IMG/VR virus record: IMGVR_UViG_3300025764_000013
Location: 1-30,275 of that record
Source of the DNA: a virus
DNA length: 30,275 nucleotides
Direction: 5' to 3' (one strand)
In this document: positions 22,509 through 28,978 of the stretch, in pieces
Numbering within the stretch: the first letter of the stretch is position 1
How the letters are laid out: each line of letters begins with the position of its first letter
Made by a program: the position numbers and the translations under genes
Notes under the pieces: model-generated
What the model was told of the DNA's origin: nothing
Database searches by the model: none
Seen by the model: only the letters and a program-made list of their open reading frames with translations

Positions 22509-22715
22509 GCGCGTCGACCGAACTCCTAGCCGCCCTCTCAGCTTTGGACGACGCGCAACTTGCGGTCATGCGAGCCGGGAGCGCGCTCGACGCATCGATA
22601 GCCGCGCGCGACGCGGCGTGCGTCGCGTACTACACCGCGCGCGACGCAGAGGCGAACTCATGACCGGGAAGCCGTGGACCCCGGCCGAGAAGGATGATCG
22701 GCCCCGCCATGCCTG
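22461..22715 (+). repeat. 29-base direct repeat pair (22461-22489 and 22687-22715)
   Basis: The first copy encodes EKDDRPGHAC at the end of the diphosphohydrolase gene; the second encodes EKDDRPRHAC in a 20-codon frame. They differ at two adjacent bases only, with the phrase GAGAAGGATGATCGGCC identical. Both are read in the same frame as their surrounding ORF, so it looks like a partial duplication. The GAGAAGG may also serve as a ribosome binding site for the ATG at 22709. Confidence 0.7.
22505..22663 (+). CDS. 52-residue Ala-rich small protein
   Basis: GTG at 22505 overlaps the previous stop as GTGA and the TGA at 22661-22663 overlaps a following ATG. The product is a single helical stretch: STELLAALSALDDAQLAVM, then RAGSALDASIAARDAACVAYYTARDAEANS. 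The phrase (A/T)ARDA occurs twice, encoded by the repeated CGCGCGCGACGC. It probably forms an amphipathic helix. No family is recognised. Confidence 0.5.
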   Translation: MSASTELLAALSALDDAQLAVMRAGSALDASIAARDAACVAYYTARDAEANS

Positions 22716-22722
22716 TGTGTGA
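22660..22722 (+). CDS. 20-residue micro-ORF carrying the duplicated EKDDRP motif
   Basis: ATG at 22660 overlaps the previous stop as ATGA, and the frame ends in TGA at 22720-22722. The product is 20 residues and contains EKDDRPRHAC, nearly the same as residues 226-235 of the diphosphohydrolase fusion. It may be a remnant of a duplicated gene end, or only a leader placed before the zinc protein start at 22709. It is too short to judge. Confidence 0.25.
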   Translation: MTGKPWTPAEKDDRPRHACV

Positions 22723-22840
22723 GACGTGCGGGTACGACTGGCCCGATCCGGTAGACGCGGACGCGTGCTGTGACCCTCGCGTGCTCGCGCGGGAGTGTGA
22801 GGACCCGCGCCGGCATCCGGTCAAGCGTTCCGAGCGGTGA
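22709..22840 (+). CDS. 43-residue Cys-rich protein, possible zinc ribbon
   Basis: ATG at 22709 lies after GAGAAGGATG (about 12 bases). The product has a CETCGYDW motif followed by ACCDP and a later C, with basic C-terminal RRHPVKRSER. Two Cys pairs (CxxC and CC) suggest a small zinc-binding protein, common in phage early regions. The 3' end overlaps the opposite-strand gene at 22821-23069 by 20 bases, so the two converge. Function unknown. Confidence 0.5.
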   Translation: MPVCETCGYDWPDPVDADACCDPRVLARECEDPRRHPVKRSER

Positions 22841-23069
22841 GGTGAGCCCGGATGGCGGCGCACAGGGTCTCGTCAACGAGGTTGGCCGCCGGGTGATCGA
22901 TCAGCTGTTGGAGGTCGTGCGGGTCCGGCCATGCGCCCAGGTCCCACCATGCCCGCCGTGCGTCGAGCGCGATGATCAGTAGCGCGTCGGGTAGGCCGGC
23001 CGCTCGGGCTGTGTCGAACGCGCGCGCTGCGGTGCGCAGCTGTTCAGGTGTGCGCCTGGCGTAGTCCAC
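22821..23069 (-). CDS. 82-residue helical protein of unknown function
   Basis: GTG at 23069 has AAGGGAG upstream on the minus strand. The product is DYARRTPEQLRTAARAFDTA, then 'RAAGLPDALLIIALDARRAWWDLGAW', and a helical tail. The three-helix pattern resembles small hypothetical actinophage proteins next to the integrase. It is the first minus-strand gene left of the attP region and converges on the Cys-rich plus gene. No regulator motif is visible. Confidence 0.6.
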   Translation of the reverse strand: MDYARRTPEQLRTAARAFDTARAAGLPDALLIIALDARRAWWDLGAWPDPHDLQQLIDHPAANLVDETLCAAIRAHLTARNA

Positions 23070-23094
23070 TGGCTCAGTCTCCCTTGGGGGCTGA

Positions 23095-23172
23095 CGGGGG
23101 GCTCCGCGTCACCGGAAGCTGCCCGCTAGTGCTCGAAACTGCACCAAGTGCGCGACCCCCGAGAGCCCCCCG
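23095..23172. repeat. 10-bp inverted repeat in the intergenic region near attP
   Basis: CGGGGGGCTC at 23095-23104 and GAGCCCCCCG at 23163-23172 are exact inverted copies 58 bases apart. They lie between the 82-residue gene and the putative attP core and could be arm-type or accessory sites for integrase or excisionase. Other parts of 23070-23220 show no gene and no clear promoter. Confidence 0.4.
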
Positions 23173-23220
23173 ATTGTGCGCCTGACGTGCATCTCCGCAG
23201 GTCACAGGCCCTGTTGAGCG

Positions 23221-23251
23221 GATGAGCTGGCCGATACGCCGGGTTCTGCAC
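23221..23251 (-). other. attP: putative attP core: 3' end of an RNase P RNA gene
   Basis: Read on the minus strand, this 31-base stretch is CAGAACCCGGCGTATCGG followed by CCAGCTCATC. It matches the well-known end of bacterial RNase P RNA (E. coli M1 ends CAGAACCCGGCTTATCGG then TCAGTTTCACC) with few differences. The rest of rnpB is absent. It lies about 50 bases downstream of the integrase stop in an intergenic region with no other gene, where attP is normally found. A phage that carries the 3' end of a host RNA gene as att core restores that gene on integration. The host target rnpB is therefore inferred. Confidence 0.65.
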
Positions 23252-23299
23252 CCCATGGCCCTGACCTGCGTGAACGCTCGCCCGGGGGCTGTGTGGGGG

Positions 23300-24424
23300 C
23301 TACGGGACACGGATCAGCGCATCCGTGGCGTCCCGCATGCGGTCGTCGTCGTCGACCCAGAGGTGCGCGTAGGTGCGCAGCGTCTCGCTGGCGTCCTTGT
23401 GTCCGAGCCTGTGCGCGACGGCCACCGGGGACGCCCCGCCGGCGATCAGCAGGCTCGCGTGGAAGTGCCTGAGGGCATGCCATCCGAGCCCGGCGGGAAG
23501 CCCGGCCAGTGGTGCGGCGTGGCGCCATGCCAACGAGAGGTGTCCTCGGCTCAGCGGACGGCCCGTGGCGGACGTGAACACCAGTCCGTCGGGGCCCGGT
23601 GCCCGTGTCCGCTCGAGCGTGCCCAACACCTCAGGGCCGATACCGACGACTCGCACCGACGTCTGTGTCTTCGGCGGGCCCCACACGGGTCGCCCGTCGC
23701 TGATCCCGGTCAGCTGCCGGTCGATCCTGACCTGCCCGGCCGCACCGCGGCGCTCGATACGGTCCCACGTCAACCCACGCAACTCCCCCGCACGCATCCC
23801 CGTCGCCGCCGCCAGGACAGCCATCGGCTGGTACGGCGTCCACAGCGCGTCGGTCAGCGCCTGCACCTGCACCACCGTCAGGGGCACCACGGCGAGGCGC
23901 TCCACGGGGGGCAGGTTGATGCGCCGGCACGGGCTGGTGGGGATGCGGTGTTCGTCGACCGCGAGCTGCATGATGCCCGCGAGGTACACGTAGGTCAGGT
24001 GGATGGTCGACGCCGCCAGACCGTCCTGATGCCACCCGGTCACGGCGGCCTGAACTGTTGCACGGGAGACCTGTGCGACCGGGTGGTGGCCGAGGGTCGG
24101 GAGGATCGTGCGGTTCAGGCGCCGGCGGATCGTCTCGAGACTGCTGGGACGCTGGTGGACCTGTTCGGTCAGCCACCGGTCGGCCAGGCCGGCCACGGTG
24201 AGCCTGGACAGGGCGGGTGATACGTAGGTGCCGGTGTGCTGGTCGACCTGGACGCGCGCCAGGTGGGCCGCGGCGGCGTCCTTCGTGGGGAAGCCGCGCC
24301 GGTGACGGTGACCGTCGTGGTCCTGCCAGATGGCTTGCCAACGCAGGCCGCGCCCGAACCGGTCCGTGTGGACGCGACGCCCCGACGGGCCGGGTCGGGT
24401 CCACCGGTCTTCGACGTGCGCCAT
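23300..24424 (-). CDS. int: tyrosine site-specific integrase
   Basis: ATG at 24424 has GGGGAC upstream on the minus strand. The 374-residue protein has an N-terminal AP2-like arm-binding domain (RWQAIWQDHDGHRHRRGFPT, residues 28-47) and a SAM-like core-binding domain (about 75-170). The catalytic domain contains R211 (TGMRAGELRGL), H316-x-x-R319 (GWHALRH), H342 (RLGHKD) and Y352 (TYAHL). This is the complete R-H-R-H-Y set of tyrosine recombinases. It integrates and, with an excisionase, excises the phage. The attP core lies directly 3' of it. Its length is normal and there is no sign of decay. Confidence 0.95.
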   Translation of the reverse strand: MAHVEDRWTRPGPSGRRVHTDRFGRGLRWQAIWQDHDGHRHRRGFPTKDAAAAHLARVQVDQHTGTYVSPALSRLTVAGLADRWLTEQVHQRPSSLETIRRRLNRTILPTLGHHPVAQVSRATVQAAVTGWHQDGLAASTIHLTYVYLAGIMQLAVDEHRIPTSPCRRINLPPVERLAVVPLTVVQVQALTDALWTPYQPMAVLAAATGMRAGELRGLTWDRIERRGAAGQVRIDRQLTGISDGRPVWGPPKTQTSVRVVGIGPEVLGTLERTRAPGPDGLVFTSATGRPLSRGHLSLAWRHAAPLAGLPAGLGWHALRHFHASLLIAGGASPVAVAHRLGHKDASETLRTYAHLWVDDDDRMRDATDALIRVP

Positions 24425-24451
24425 CAGGTCCCCCGTTGCGGTCTGGCGCGC

Positions 24452-24619
24452 CTACGGCTGCTGTGAGACGAACACGAGCAGTAGCCGGATGACAACGATG
24501 CCGACGATGACGATGACCGTCATGCGGAACCGCGCGGAGTTCTTCTCGTGCCGGCGTTGGTCAGCCTCGAAGCTGGCGCGTTGCAGGTCGAGTAGGGCTT
24601 TTGCGTCTTCATCGTCCAT
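24452..24619 (-). CDS. 55-residue single-pass membrane protein
   Basis: I chose ATG at 24619, with AGGAAAGAGG upstream on the minus strand, over the reading from 24697. The product is DDEDAKALLDLQRASFEADQ, a basic RRHEKNSARFR stretch, and a C-terminal membrane helix MTVIVIVGIVVIRLLLVFV. It lies 27 bases before the integrase and behind the repressor, a place where temperate phages often carry membrane superinfection-exclusion proteins. No family is recognised, so that role is speculative. Confidence 0.6.
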   Translation of the reverse strand: MDDEDAKALLDLQRASFEADQRRHEKNSARFRMTVIVIVGIVVIRLLLVFVSQQP

Positions 24620-24699
24620 GGTGCCTCTTTCCTGTGCGGGTTTGCCGGGCCAGTCATCGTGTCGATCGATCAGTATGTGGCGTCGTGGCCCAACCATGT

Positions 24700-25293
24700 T
24701 CAGGGGGTCGTGCTCGCTGGTGTGTCATCACCGGATCGGGTGCCTGTACGCCGCGTCGCATCGGATCGGTTATGTGAGGCCCACGGGCGCGCCACCTGCT
24801 CAGCTCCGATGCCCTTGGCTGATGGTTGCGGTAGCGCGCCCGTGTCTAGGTCGTCAGGTAGGTCCGACCGGCCAGTCGGCCCGATGCCGGTGAGGCGTCG
24901 TTCGAGCTCCGCCAGCAAGGCGCCGCTGCTGTAGCCGGCGAGCCCTGTCGATGCCGCCGTAGCCGAGACACTCTCTGCGTTGCGGATAGCGACCCAATGC
25001 GCGTAGGCGCCGTCTGCGAGGTCCAGTAGTACGCCAGACAGATGCTCCTCGACAGGGCTGCTATACGGCGTGTCGCCACCGCGTGAGATCCGGTCGATGG
25101 CGCCGGGCGGCCACCCGAGAGCATCGTCGAGCTTCGCGAGCGTCGAGAGGCGTGACCAGCGCCGTCCTTCGAGGAAGTCGTTGACGGTGTCTGCGTCGAC
25201 GTCTGCGGCGCGGGCCAAGGCGTTGGGGTCCAGTTTCAGGGCGGCGAGTCGTTCGCGGACTGCCGCTCGGGCCGTGTCGCGGTGGTTGGTCAT
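24700..25293 (-). CDS. candidate immunity repressor (helix-turn-helix)
   Basis: ATG at 25293 has GAGGACC upstream; the reading from 25353 would cross the promoter. The 197-residue product has an N-terminal XRE-like helix-turn-helix (ALARAADVDADTVNDFLEGR, residues about 20-55), then 'STLAKLDDALGWPPGAIDRI'. A helical and acidic middle and a long unstructured Ser/Thr/Asp/Arg-rich tail follow. Its start faces the Cro-like gene at 25507 across a 213-base control region, the classic place for the lysogeny repressor. No peptidase S24 domain is visible, so RecA-type self-cleavage is not suggested. Confidence 0.7.
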   Translation of the reverse strand: MTNHRDTARAAVRERLAALKLDPNALARAADVDADTVNDFLEGRRWSRLSTLAKLDDALGWPPGAIDRISRGGDTPYSSPVEEHLSGVLLDLADGAYAHWVAIRNAESVSATAASTGLAGYSSGALLAELERRLTGIGPTGRSDLPDDLDTGALPQPSAKGIGAEQVARPWASHNRSDATRRTGTRSGDDTPASTTP

Positions 25294-25323
25294 GGTGGTC
25301 CTCGGGCTGGGGTCATGGGGGGA

Positions 25324-25353
25324 ACTATGCCGAACAGGTCCAGGAAACATCAA
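25324..25353 (-). promoter_or_regulatory. candidate repressor promoter
   Basis: On the minus strand TTGATG (25353-25348) and CATAGT (25329-25324) are separated by 18 bases, with 4-5 of 6 matches each to consensus. The spacer contains CCGAACAGG (25330-25338 on the plus strand), which recurs at 25365-25373. It would drive the repressor at 25293. Overlap with the repeated motif suggests autoregulation. Confidence 0.4.
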
Positions 25354-25445
25354 GAGCGGCGATTCCGAACAGGGCGGCGGAACGGCGGGAATACACGGGA
25401 GTAGTTCGACCTATGGCGTAGCCTCTGACCTGCTAGTTCGTCCTC

Positions 25446-25492
25446 GTTCCGCCTGTTCCTCGTTCCCCTCTTGACAAGTTCCGTGCTGTTCC
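25446..25492 (+). promoter_or_regulatory. cluster of five GTTCC half-sites over the early promoter
   Basis: GTTCC occurs at 25446, 25455, 25462, 25478 and 25488, five copies in 47 bases. The last two flank a TTGACA. The complement GGAAC occurs at 25321 and 25379. This density in an intergenic region between two helix-turn-helix genes strongly suggests operators for the repressor, the Cro-like protein, or both. Confidence 0.5.
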
Positions 25493-25500
25493 CCCACACT
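25471..25500 (+). promoter_or_regulatory. candidate early (lytic) promoter
   Basis: TTGACA at 25471-25476 is a perfect -35. A weak -10, CACACT, lies 18 bases later at 25495-25500. It is 7 bases before the ATG at 25507, so the mRNA would be nearly leaderless or start within the coding region, as often occurs in actinobacteria. GTTCC sites lie inside and upstream of it. Confidence 0.45.
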
Positions 25501-25506
25501 GGGGGC

Positions 25507-25764
25507 ATGAAGACGAACCAGTCGGAACCCCTCGACGCGGAACGGGTCCGTATCGGTGAGACCCTCCGCACTCTCCGGGCCACCCGCGGGTTCAAGGTCG
25601 GAGAGTTCGCCGGAGAACTCGGCATCTCCTACGCGTACCTGTCGAACATCGAGGCCGGCCGGAAGCGCCTGACTCCCCAACTGCTGGCGAAGGCCGCACG
25701 GGTGTTGGACGTGCGGCAGATCGCGATCGTCCGCGAGGGCTATTACGCGGACGTGGCGTCATGA
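25507..25764 (+). CDS. Cro-like XRE family regulator
   Basis: I chose ATG at 25507, 7 bases after the -10-like sequence, over the reading from 25471. The 85-residue product is almost entirely an XRE helix-turn-helix: RIGETLRTLRATRGFKVGEF, 'AGELGISYAYLSNIEAGRKRLTPQLLAKAARVLDV'. This is the HTH_3 pattern with the 'S-YLSxIExGRKxxxPxLL' recognition helix. It is divergent from the candidate repressor and heads the early operon, so it probably shuts the repressor promoter off during lytic growth. The next gene starts inside its stop (ATGA). Confidence 0.8.
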   Translation: MKTNQSEPLDAERVRIGETLRTLRATRGFKVGEFAGELGISYAYLSNIEAGRKRLTPQLLAKAARVLDVRQIAIVREGYYADVAS

Positions 25765-25916
25765 TCGCCCCCGTCACCTGGTACCCCGCGCCCCTGACGC
25801 CCGCCGAGAACGCGGCCGCCGTGGCCGCCTCCGACGCGGCCGCTCAGGTCGAACGAAACCGCCTCGACCCGTGGGCTGGACACCTCACCCCCGATGACGA
25901 GCGGGTGTGGCGATGA
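25761..25916 (+). CDS. 51-residue protein of unknown function
   Basis: ATG at 25761 overlaps the previous stop as ATGA, and its TGA overlaps the next ATG at 25913. The product is IAPVTWYPAPLTPAENAAAV, an Ala-rich helix, and 'LDPWAGHLTPDDERVWR'. The double overlap in an early operon supports a real gene. No family is recognised. Confidence 0.55.
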   Translation: MIAPVTWYPAPLTPAENAAAVAASDAAAQVERNRLDPWAGHLTPDDERVWR

Positions 25917-26185
25917 GCGCGCCACGTCACACCATCTGGCAGTTCCAGGCCCGGGTGTCCGACCTCGTGTCGATCGCCATGCCTTTCGGCGCTGAGATCC
26001 TGCAGGTCGCCGCCGACGGCCCCGACCGCCTCCTGTTCTGGGCTCGCGTCAACACGACAGCACCCGCCGACATGCGCTCGTTCCACGTCGTCGGGACCGG
26101 CAACCCGTGCCCAATGGTCGGTCCGCACGTCGCGACGGTCATCGCCGCACCGTTCGTCTGGCACATCTTCGAGGTGCGGCGATGA
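25913..26185 (+). CDS. DUF7352-like small protein
   Basis: ATG at 25913 overlaps the previous stop. The 90-residue product has APRHTIWQFQARVSDLVSIA, 'MPFGAEILQVAADGPDRLLFWARVNTTA', 'SFHVVGTGNP' and ends 'FVWHIFE'. The pattern W-F-x...MP-x-GA-xIL-xV...LW-A-x-V...GTG...FVWHxFE is the DUF7352 signature, frequent in phage early operons and of unknown function. It overlaps the next gene as ATGA. Confidence 0.75.
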   Translation: MSAPRHTIWQFQARVSDLVSIAMPFGAEILQVAADGPDRLLFWARVNTTAPADMRSFHVVGTGNPCPMVGPHVATVIAAPFVWHIFEVRR

Positions 26186-26493
26186 CCACCGAGCGAGTGA
26201 CGACCGCCGACGGTCGGGTGCTGTCCGACGTCGAGGCCGCCGCGCACGAGGGCATCGTCAAGCGACTGTCGTGGGCGTCGCTGCACTGGGGCGCAGAAGA
26301 CCTACATCCTGACGCGCTGCCGCACATCGCGATGGCTGCCGTCGCCGCCGCCGCTCCCCTGATCGAGGCGCAGGTTCGGGCGCAGATCGCGACCGAGATC
26401 GAGGTCGAGTCGGAGCGAGCGTCGAACCAGGGATACCTGGTGGCGGTCACAGCGCTTGCGAAGGCCGCCCGGATCGCTCGGGGCGTCTCATGA
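26182..26493 (+). CDS. 103-residue protein of unknown function
   Basis: ATG at 26182 overlaps the previous stop, so the reading from 26107 is discarded. The product begins TTERVTTADGRVLSDVEAA, has a helical 'EGIVKRLSWASLHW' and an Ala-rich helix 'AMAAVAAAAPLIEAQVRAQIATEIEVESERAS'. It probably forms an all-helical protein. No family is recognised. It overlaps the excisionase-like gene as ATGA. Confidence 0.6.
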   Translation: MTTERVTTADGRVLSDVEAAAHEGIVKRLSWASLHWGAEDLHPDALPHIAMAAVAAAAPLIEAQVRAQIATEIEVESERASNQGYLVAVTALAKAARIARGVS

Positions 26494-26717
26494 GTGCCGC
26501 GACGCGTACTCCGGTGGTGCGGTTCCTCACCGTCCGTGAGGTCGCCGCGACCCTGCGCACCGACCCCGGCACGGTTCGTCACCTCATCCGCACCGGCGAG
26601 CTCGCGGGCTTCAAGGGTGGCACCGGTGGCCGGACCAGCGCGTACCTGTGCCGGGCGGAGGCCGTCGAGCAGTTCGTCGCGGCCCGCGAGGCCGCACAAG
26701 CCCGTATCCACGACTGA
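26490..26717 (+). CDS. excisionase-like helix-turn-helix protein
   Basis: ATG at 26490 overlaps the previous stop. The 75-residue product has RFLTVREVAATLRTDPGTVR followed by 'HLIRTGELAGFKGGTGGRTSAYLCRAEAVEQFVA', the HTH_17/MerR-like winged helix of excisionases. The order is recognition helix, 'I(R)TGELxGxK' wing, and a C-terminal helix. Xis proteins bend attL and attR so the tyrosine integrase excises the prophage. It is in the early operon, away from int, as in many actinophages. A transcriptional role is an alternative. Confidence 0.75.
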   Translation: MSAATRTPVVRFLTVREVAATLRTDPGTVRHLIRTGELAGFKGGTGGRTSAYLCRAEAVEQFVAAREAAQARIHD

Positions 26718-26744
26718 CCCGAACCGACCGACAGGAGCACGACC

Positions 26745-26951
26745 GTGGACCCGAACCGAGGAATCCTCTACCCGTCCGTCGAGGCTGCGCGTGCAGCTGG
26801 CGTCCTGAACCCGGTCGGCATCGACGGCGCCCGCGAGGACGTCGAGCGCGTTGCTGCGGCCGTTCGCACCCGGTGGACCCGTGAGCAGCAGGCGAAGCGC
26901 AAGACCGCCAATCGGACCGCCTCGGCATCGCGCCGGGCAAACCGCACCTGA
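26745..26951 (+). CDS. 68-residue basic protein of unknown function
   Basis: GTG at 26745 has AGGAG 10 bases upstream. The product is RGILYPSVEAARAAGVLNPV, 'GIDGAREDVERVAAAVRTRWT', and a strongly basic C-terminal part (KRKTANRTASASRRANR) that may bind nucleic acid. No family is recognised. It stands alone, with gaps of about 20-30 bases on each side. Confidence 0.55.
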   Translation: MDPNRGILYPSVEAARAAGVLNPVGIDGAREDVERVAAAVRTRWTREQQAKRKTANRTASASRRANRT

Positions 26952-26971
26952 CCCGAAGGGAAGCGATCTCG

Positions 26972-27220
26972 GTGCCCACGATCACCGCGAGCAATCGCAT
27001 GCAAGCGTCCGCGCAGGAACCCGGCGACGGGTCGGACCGGACCATCGTCATCATCGACGGGCAGACGTTCATCCTCGACCGTCCGGCCGCGACCTGGCTT
27101 CTGGACGACCTGACGAGCGTCCACGTCAGCGACTGCGGCGCATGCGGTGGGACCGGTCTCGAGGGCCGGGCCCGCATCTTCCCGTGTGACGAGTGCAACG
27201 GACTCGGGTGGGTGCGATGA
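26972..27220 (+). CDS. 82-residue protein with DnaJ-type zinc-finger motifs
   Basis: GTG at 26972 has AGGGAAG about 10 bases upstream. The product has a beta hairpin (TIVIIDGQTFIL), an acidic helix and the C-terminal pair CGACGGTG and CDECNGLG, two CxxCxGxG units with 13 residues between. One zinc ion would be bound. Similar small phage proteins are often named DnaJ-like zinc finger proteins, but they lack the J domain, and the role is unknown. The next gene overlaps its stop as ATGA. Confidence 0.7.
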   Translation: MPTITASNRMQASAQEPGDGSDRTIVIIDGQTFILDRPAATWLLDDLTSVHVSDCGACGGTGLEGRARIFPCDECNGLGWVR

Positions 27221-27552
27221 ACCCCACCCTGGCCTTCATGGCCACAGGCACCGAGGTGCTCGCGCACATCGTCGCGGTAGCCCGCATGGAGGACTTCACC
27301 ATCACCCAGGCCACGGTCGACGCCCTCACGGGTCGGGTAATGGTCCGGGTGGACCTGCCGCACGAACGACACGCCCTGACCCGCCTGGTCCTCGCCGAGG
27401 TGCGCACCGCATACGTGGCGTCACGCGCTGGCGGCCCGGCCGACATGGAGCACTTCGAGGGTCCCCACCGTGACCGCCTGCACATCCCCGTGTCGGTGTA
27501 CGGGTCCCTGCCGGCGCCCGTGATGTCGACCCGGTCGGGGCGTGCCCTGTGA
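27217..27552 (+). CDS. 111-residue protein of unknown function
   Basis: ATG at 27217 overlaps the previous stop; the reading from 27193 is discarded. The product has a helix 'FMATGTEVLAHIVAVARMEDF', strands 'GRVMVRVDLPHERHALTRLVLAEVRTAYV' and a Pro/Arg-rich tail. No family is recognised. It lies in the run of small coupled genes before the recombination module. Confidence 0.6.
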   Translation: MNPTLAFMATGTEVLAHIVAVARMEDFTITQATVDALTGRVMVRVDLPHERHALTRLVLAEVRTAYVASRAGGPADMEHFEGPHRDRLHIPVSVYGSLPAPVMSTRSGRAL

Positions 27553-27755
27553 CGACCACGAGTGTGCGCCTGCCCGTCGAGGCCATCGTCCGCGAGGCCT
27601 GGTCTGTGTGTGCCTGCGACGACGGAGCTCACACGTTCGCGGACAAGACGGGGTGCCTCACGAAGGACGAGGCCGCGGCCCTCATGGACCTGCCTGGACT
27701 GCCGTACCGGCATGTCCTCCACCACATCACCACGATCCAGGAGACGTCAGCATGA
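27549..27755 (+). CDS. 68-residue protein of unknown function
   Basis: GTG at 27549 overlaps the previous stop as GTGA. The product is TTTSVRLPVEAIVREAWSV, 'CACDDGAHTFADKTGCLTKDE', 'AAALMDLPGLPYRHVLHHITTI'. Cys residues (CxC and C) could form a small metal site. No family is recognised. The stop overlaps the ATPase start as ATGA. Confidence 0.6.
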   Translation: MTTTSVRLPVEAIVREAWSVCACDDGAHTFADKTGCLTKDEAAALMDLPGLPYRHVLHHITTIQETSA

Positions 27756-28978
27756 AGATCATCAAGCTCACGGCGGAGAACGTGAAACGCCTCAAGGCCG
27801 TCGAGATCACCCCGGCCGGCACCCTGCAGGTCATCGGTGGCCGCAACGGGCAGGGCAAGACCTCCGTCCTCGACGCCATCTGGCTCGCCCTCGGCGGCGG
27901 AGCTGCCGCGAAATCCACGGTCAAGCCGATCCGCGACGGAGAGAACCACGCGAGTGTCCGCCTCGACCTCGGAGACCTAGTCGTCACCCGGACCTGGACC
28001 GGCGACAAGACGGCACTGACGGTCACGGCCGCCGATGGCGCGAAGTACAACAGCCCGCAGAGCGTCCTCGACGCGCTCATCGGGCGCCTGTCGTTCGACC
28101 CGATCGAGTTCACTCAGTTCACACCCACCAAGCAACGGGAAGCGCTCCTGACGCTCGTTGACCTGCCCTTCGACCCCGGCGCCCTGGACGCTGAGCGCAC
28201 CGGCGTCTTCGGGTCTCGGACTGAGATCGGTCGGACGGTCCGGGGACTCGAGGGTCAGCTCGCTGGTCTGCCTGCGGTCCCGGCCGACACCCCGGACGTC
28301 GAGGTGTCGTCAGGCGACCTGTTCACCGAGCTGCGGGCCGCGCAGGACGCGCATGCCCAGCACGCGCTCGTGCTTCGTGTGGCCGAGGAAGCGCAGTCCG
28401 CTCGGGAGCATGCCGAGAAGGCGCTCGCCGAGGCGCAGTTCGAGCTGGAAGCGGCTCAGGGCGCCGAGTCCCGGGCGCTCTCCGCCGTACACGCGCTCCC
28501 TGACCTGCCTGACACCTTGGAGATCGGCGACCGGATCGCCACAGTCGACCAGGTCAACGCCGCGGTCCGCACCAAGACCGAATGGGCGCGTGTCGTGGCG
28601 GAGCTCAAGGCGGCACGCATGACCTACGACGCCGGCACCGATGAGCTGGCGCGGATCGACCTGGTGAAGGCCGACGGTCTCGCCGCGGCACAGTTCCCGA
28701 TCGACGGTCTCGGTTTCGATGATGACGGCGTCACCTACCAGGGCCTGCCGTTCTCGCAGGCATCCAGCGCGGAGCAGATCCGCGTGTCGCTGGCGATCGC
28801 CATCGCGTTGAACCCGAAGCTCCGGGTCATCCGGATCCTCGACGGGTCGCTCTTGGACGCCGACAACATGGCCCTCATCGAAGCGATGGCCTCCGCGTCG
28901 GACTACCAGGTGTGGATGGAACGTGTCGGGGATTCCGACGAGAACGCCGTGATCATCGAGGACGGGCAGGCCGTGTGA
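27752..28978 (+). CDS. SbcC/RecF-like ABC-type ATPase
   Basis: ATG at 27752 overlaps the previous stop. The 408-residue protein begins KIIKLTAENVKRLKAVEITP with the Walker A GGRNGQGKTS (G30, K36, T37). A middle coiled-coil-like region (about 200-290) is short compared with true SMC/SbcC arms. The C-terminal part contains the ABC-type 'SSAEQIRVSLAIAIALNP' signature and a Walker-B-like 'LRVIRILDGSLLD', in which the usual Glu after Asp is Gly. It probably acts on DNA ends or recombination intermediates. It sits in an operon with a RecE-like nuclease and a Bet annealase and overlaps the former as TGATG. Confidence 0.8.
   Translation: MKIIKLTAENVKRLKAVEITPAGTLQVIGGRNGQGKTSVLDAIWLALGGGAAAKSTVKPIRDGENHASVRLDLGDLVVTRTWTGDKTALTVTAADGAKYNSPQSVLDALIGRLSFDPIEFTQFTPTKQREALLTLVDLPFDPGALDAERTGVFGSRTEIGRTVRGLEGQLAGLPAVPADTPDVEVSSGDLFTELRAAQDAHAQHALVLRVAEEAQSAREHAEKALAEAQFELEAAQGAESRALSAVHALPDLPDTLEIGDRIATVDQVNAAVRTKTEWARVVAELKAARMTYDAGTDELARIDLVKADGLAAAQFPIDGLGFDDDGVTYQGLPFSQASSAEQIRVSLAIAIALNPKLRVIRILDGSLLDADNMALIEAMASASDYQVWMERVGDSDENAVIIEDGQAV

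Noticed and set aside
23221-23251. First thought of as a tRNA T-arm (GGGTTC) at an att site
   Set aside because: No acceptor or anticodon arms can be folded; the match to the RNase P RNA end is far better.
23222-24220. Plus-strand ORF of 332 codons over the integrase
   Set aside because: It is antisense to an integrase with all catalytic residues; the product is Arg/Pro/Gly-rich.
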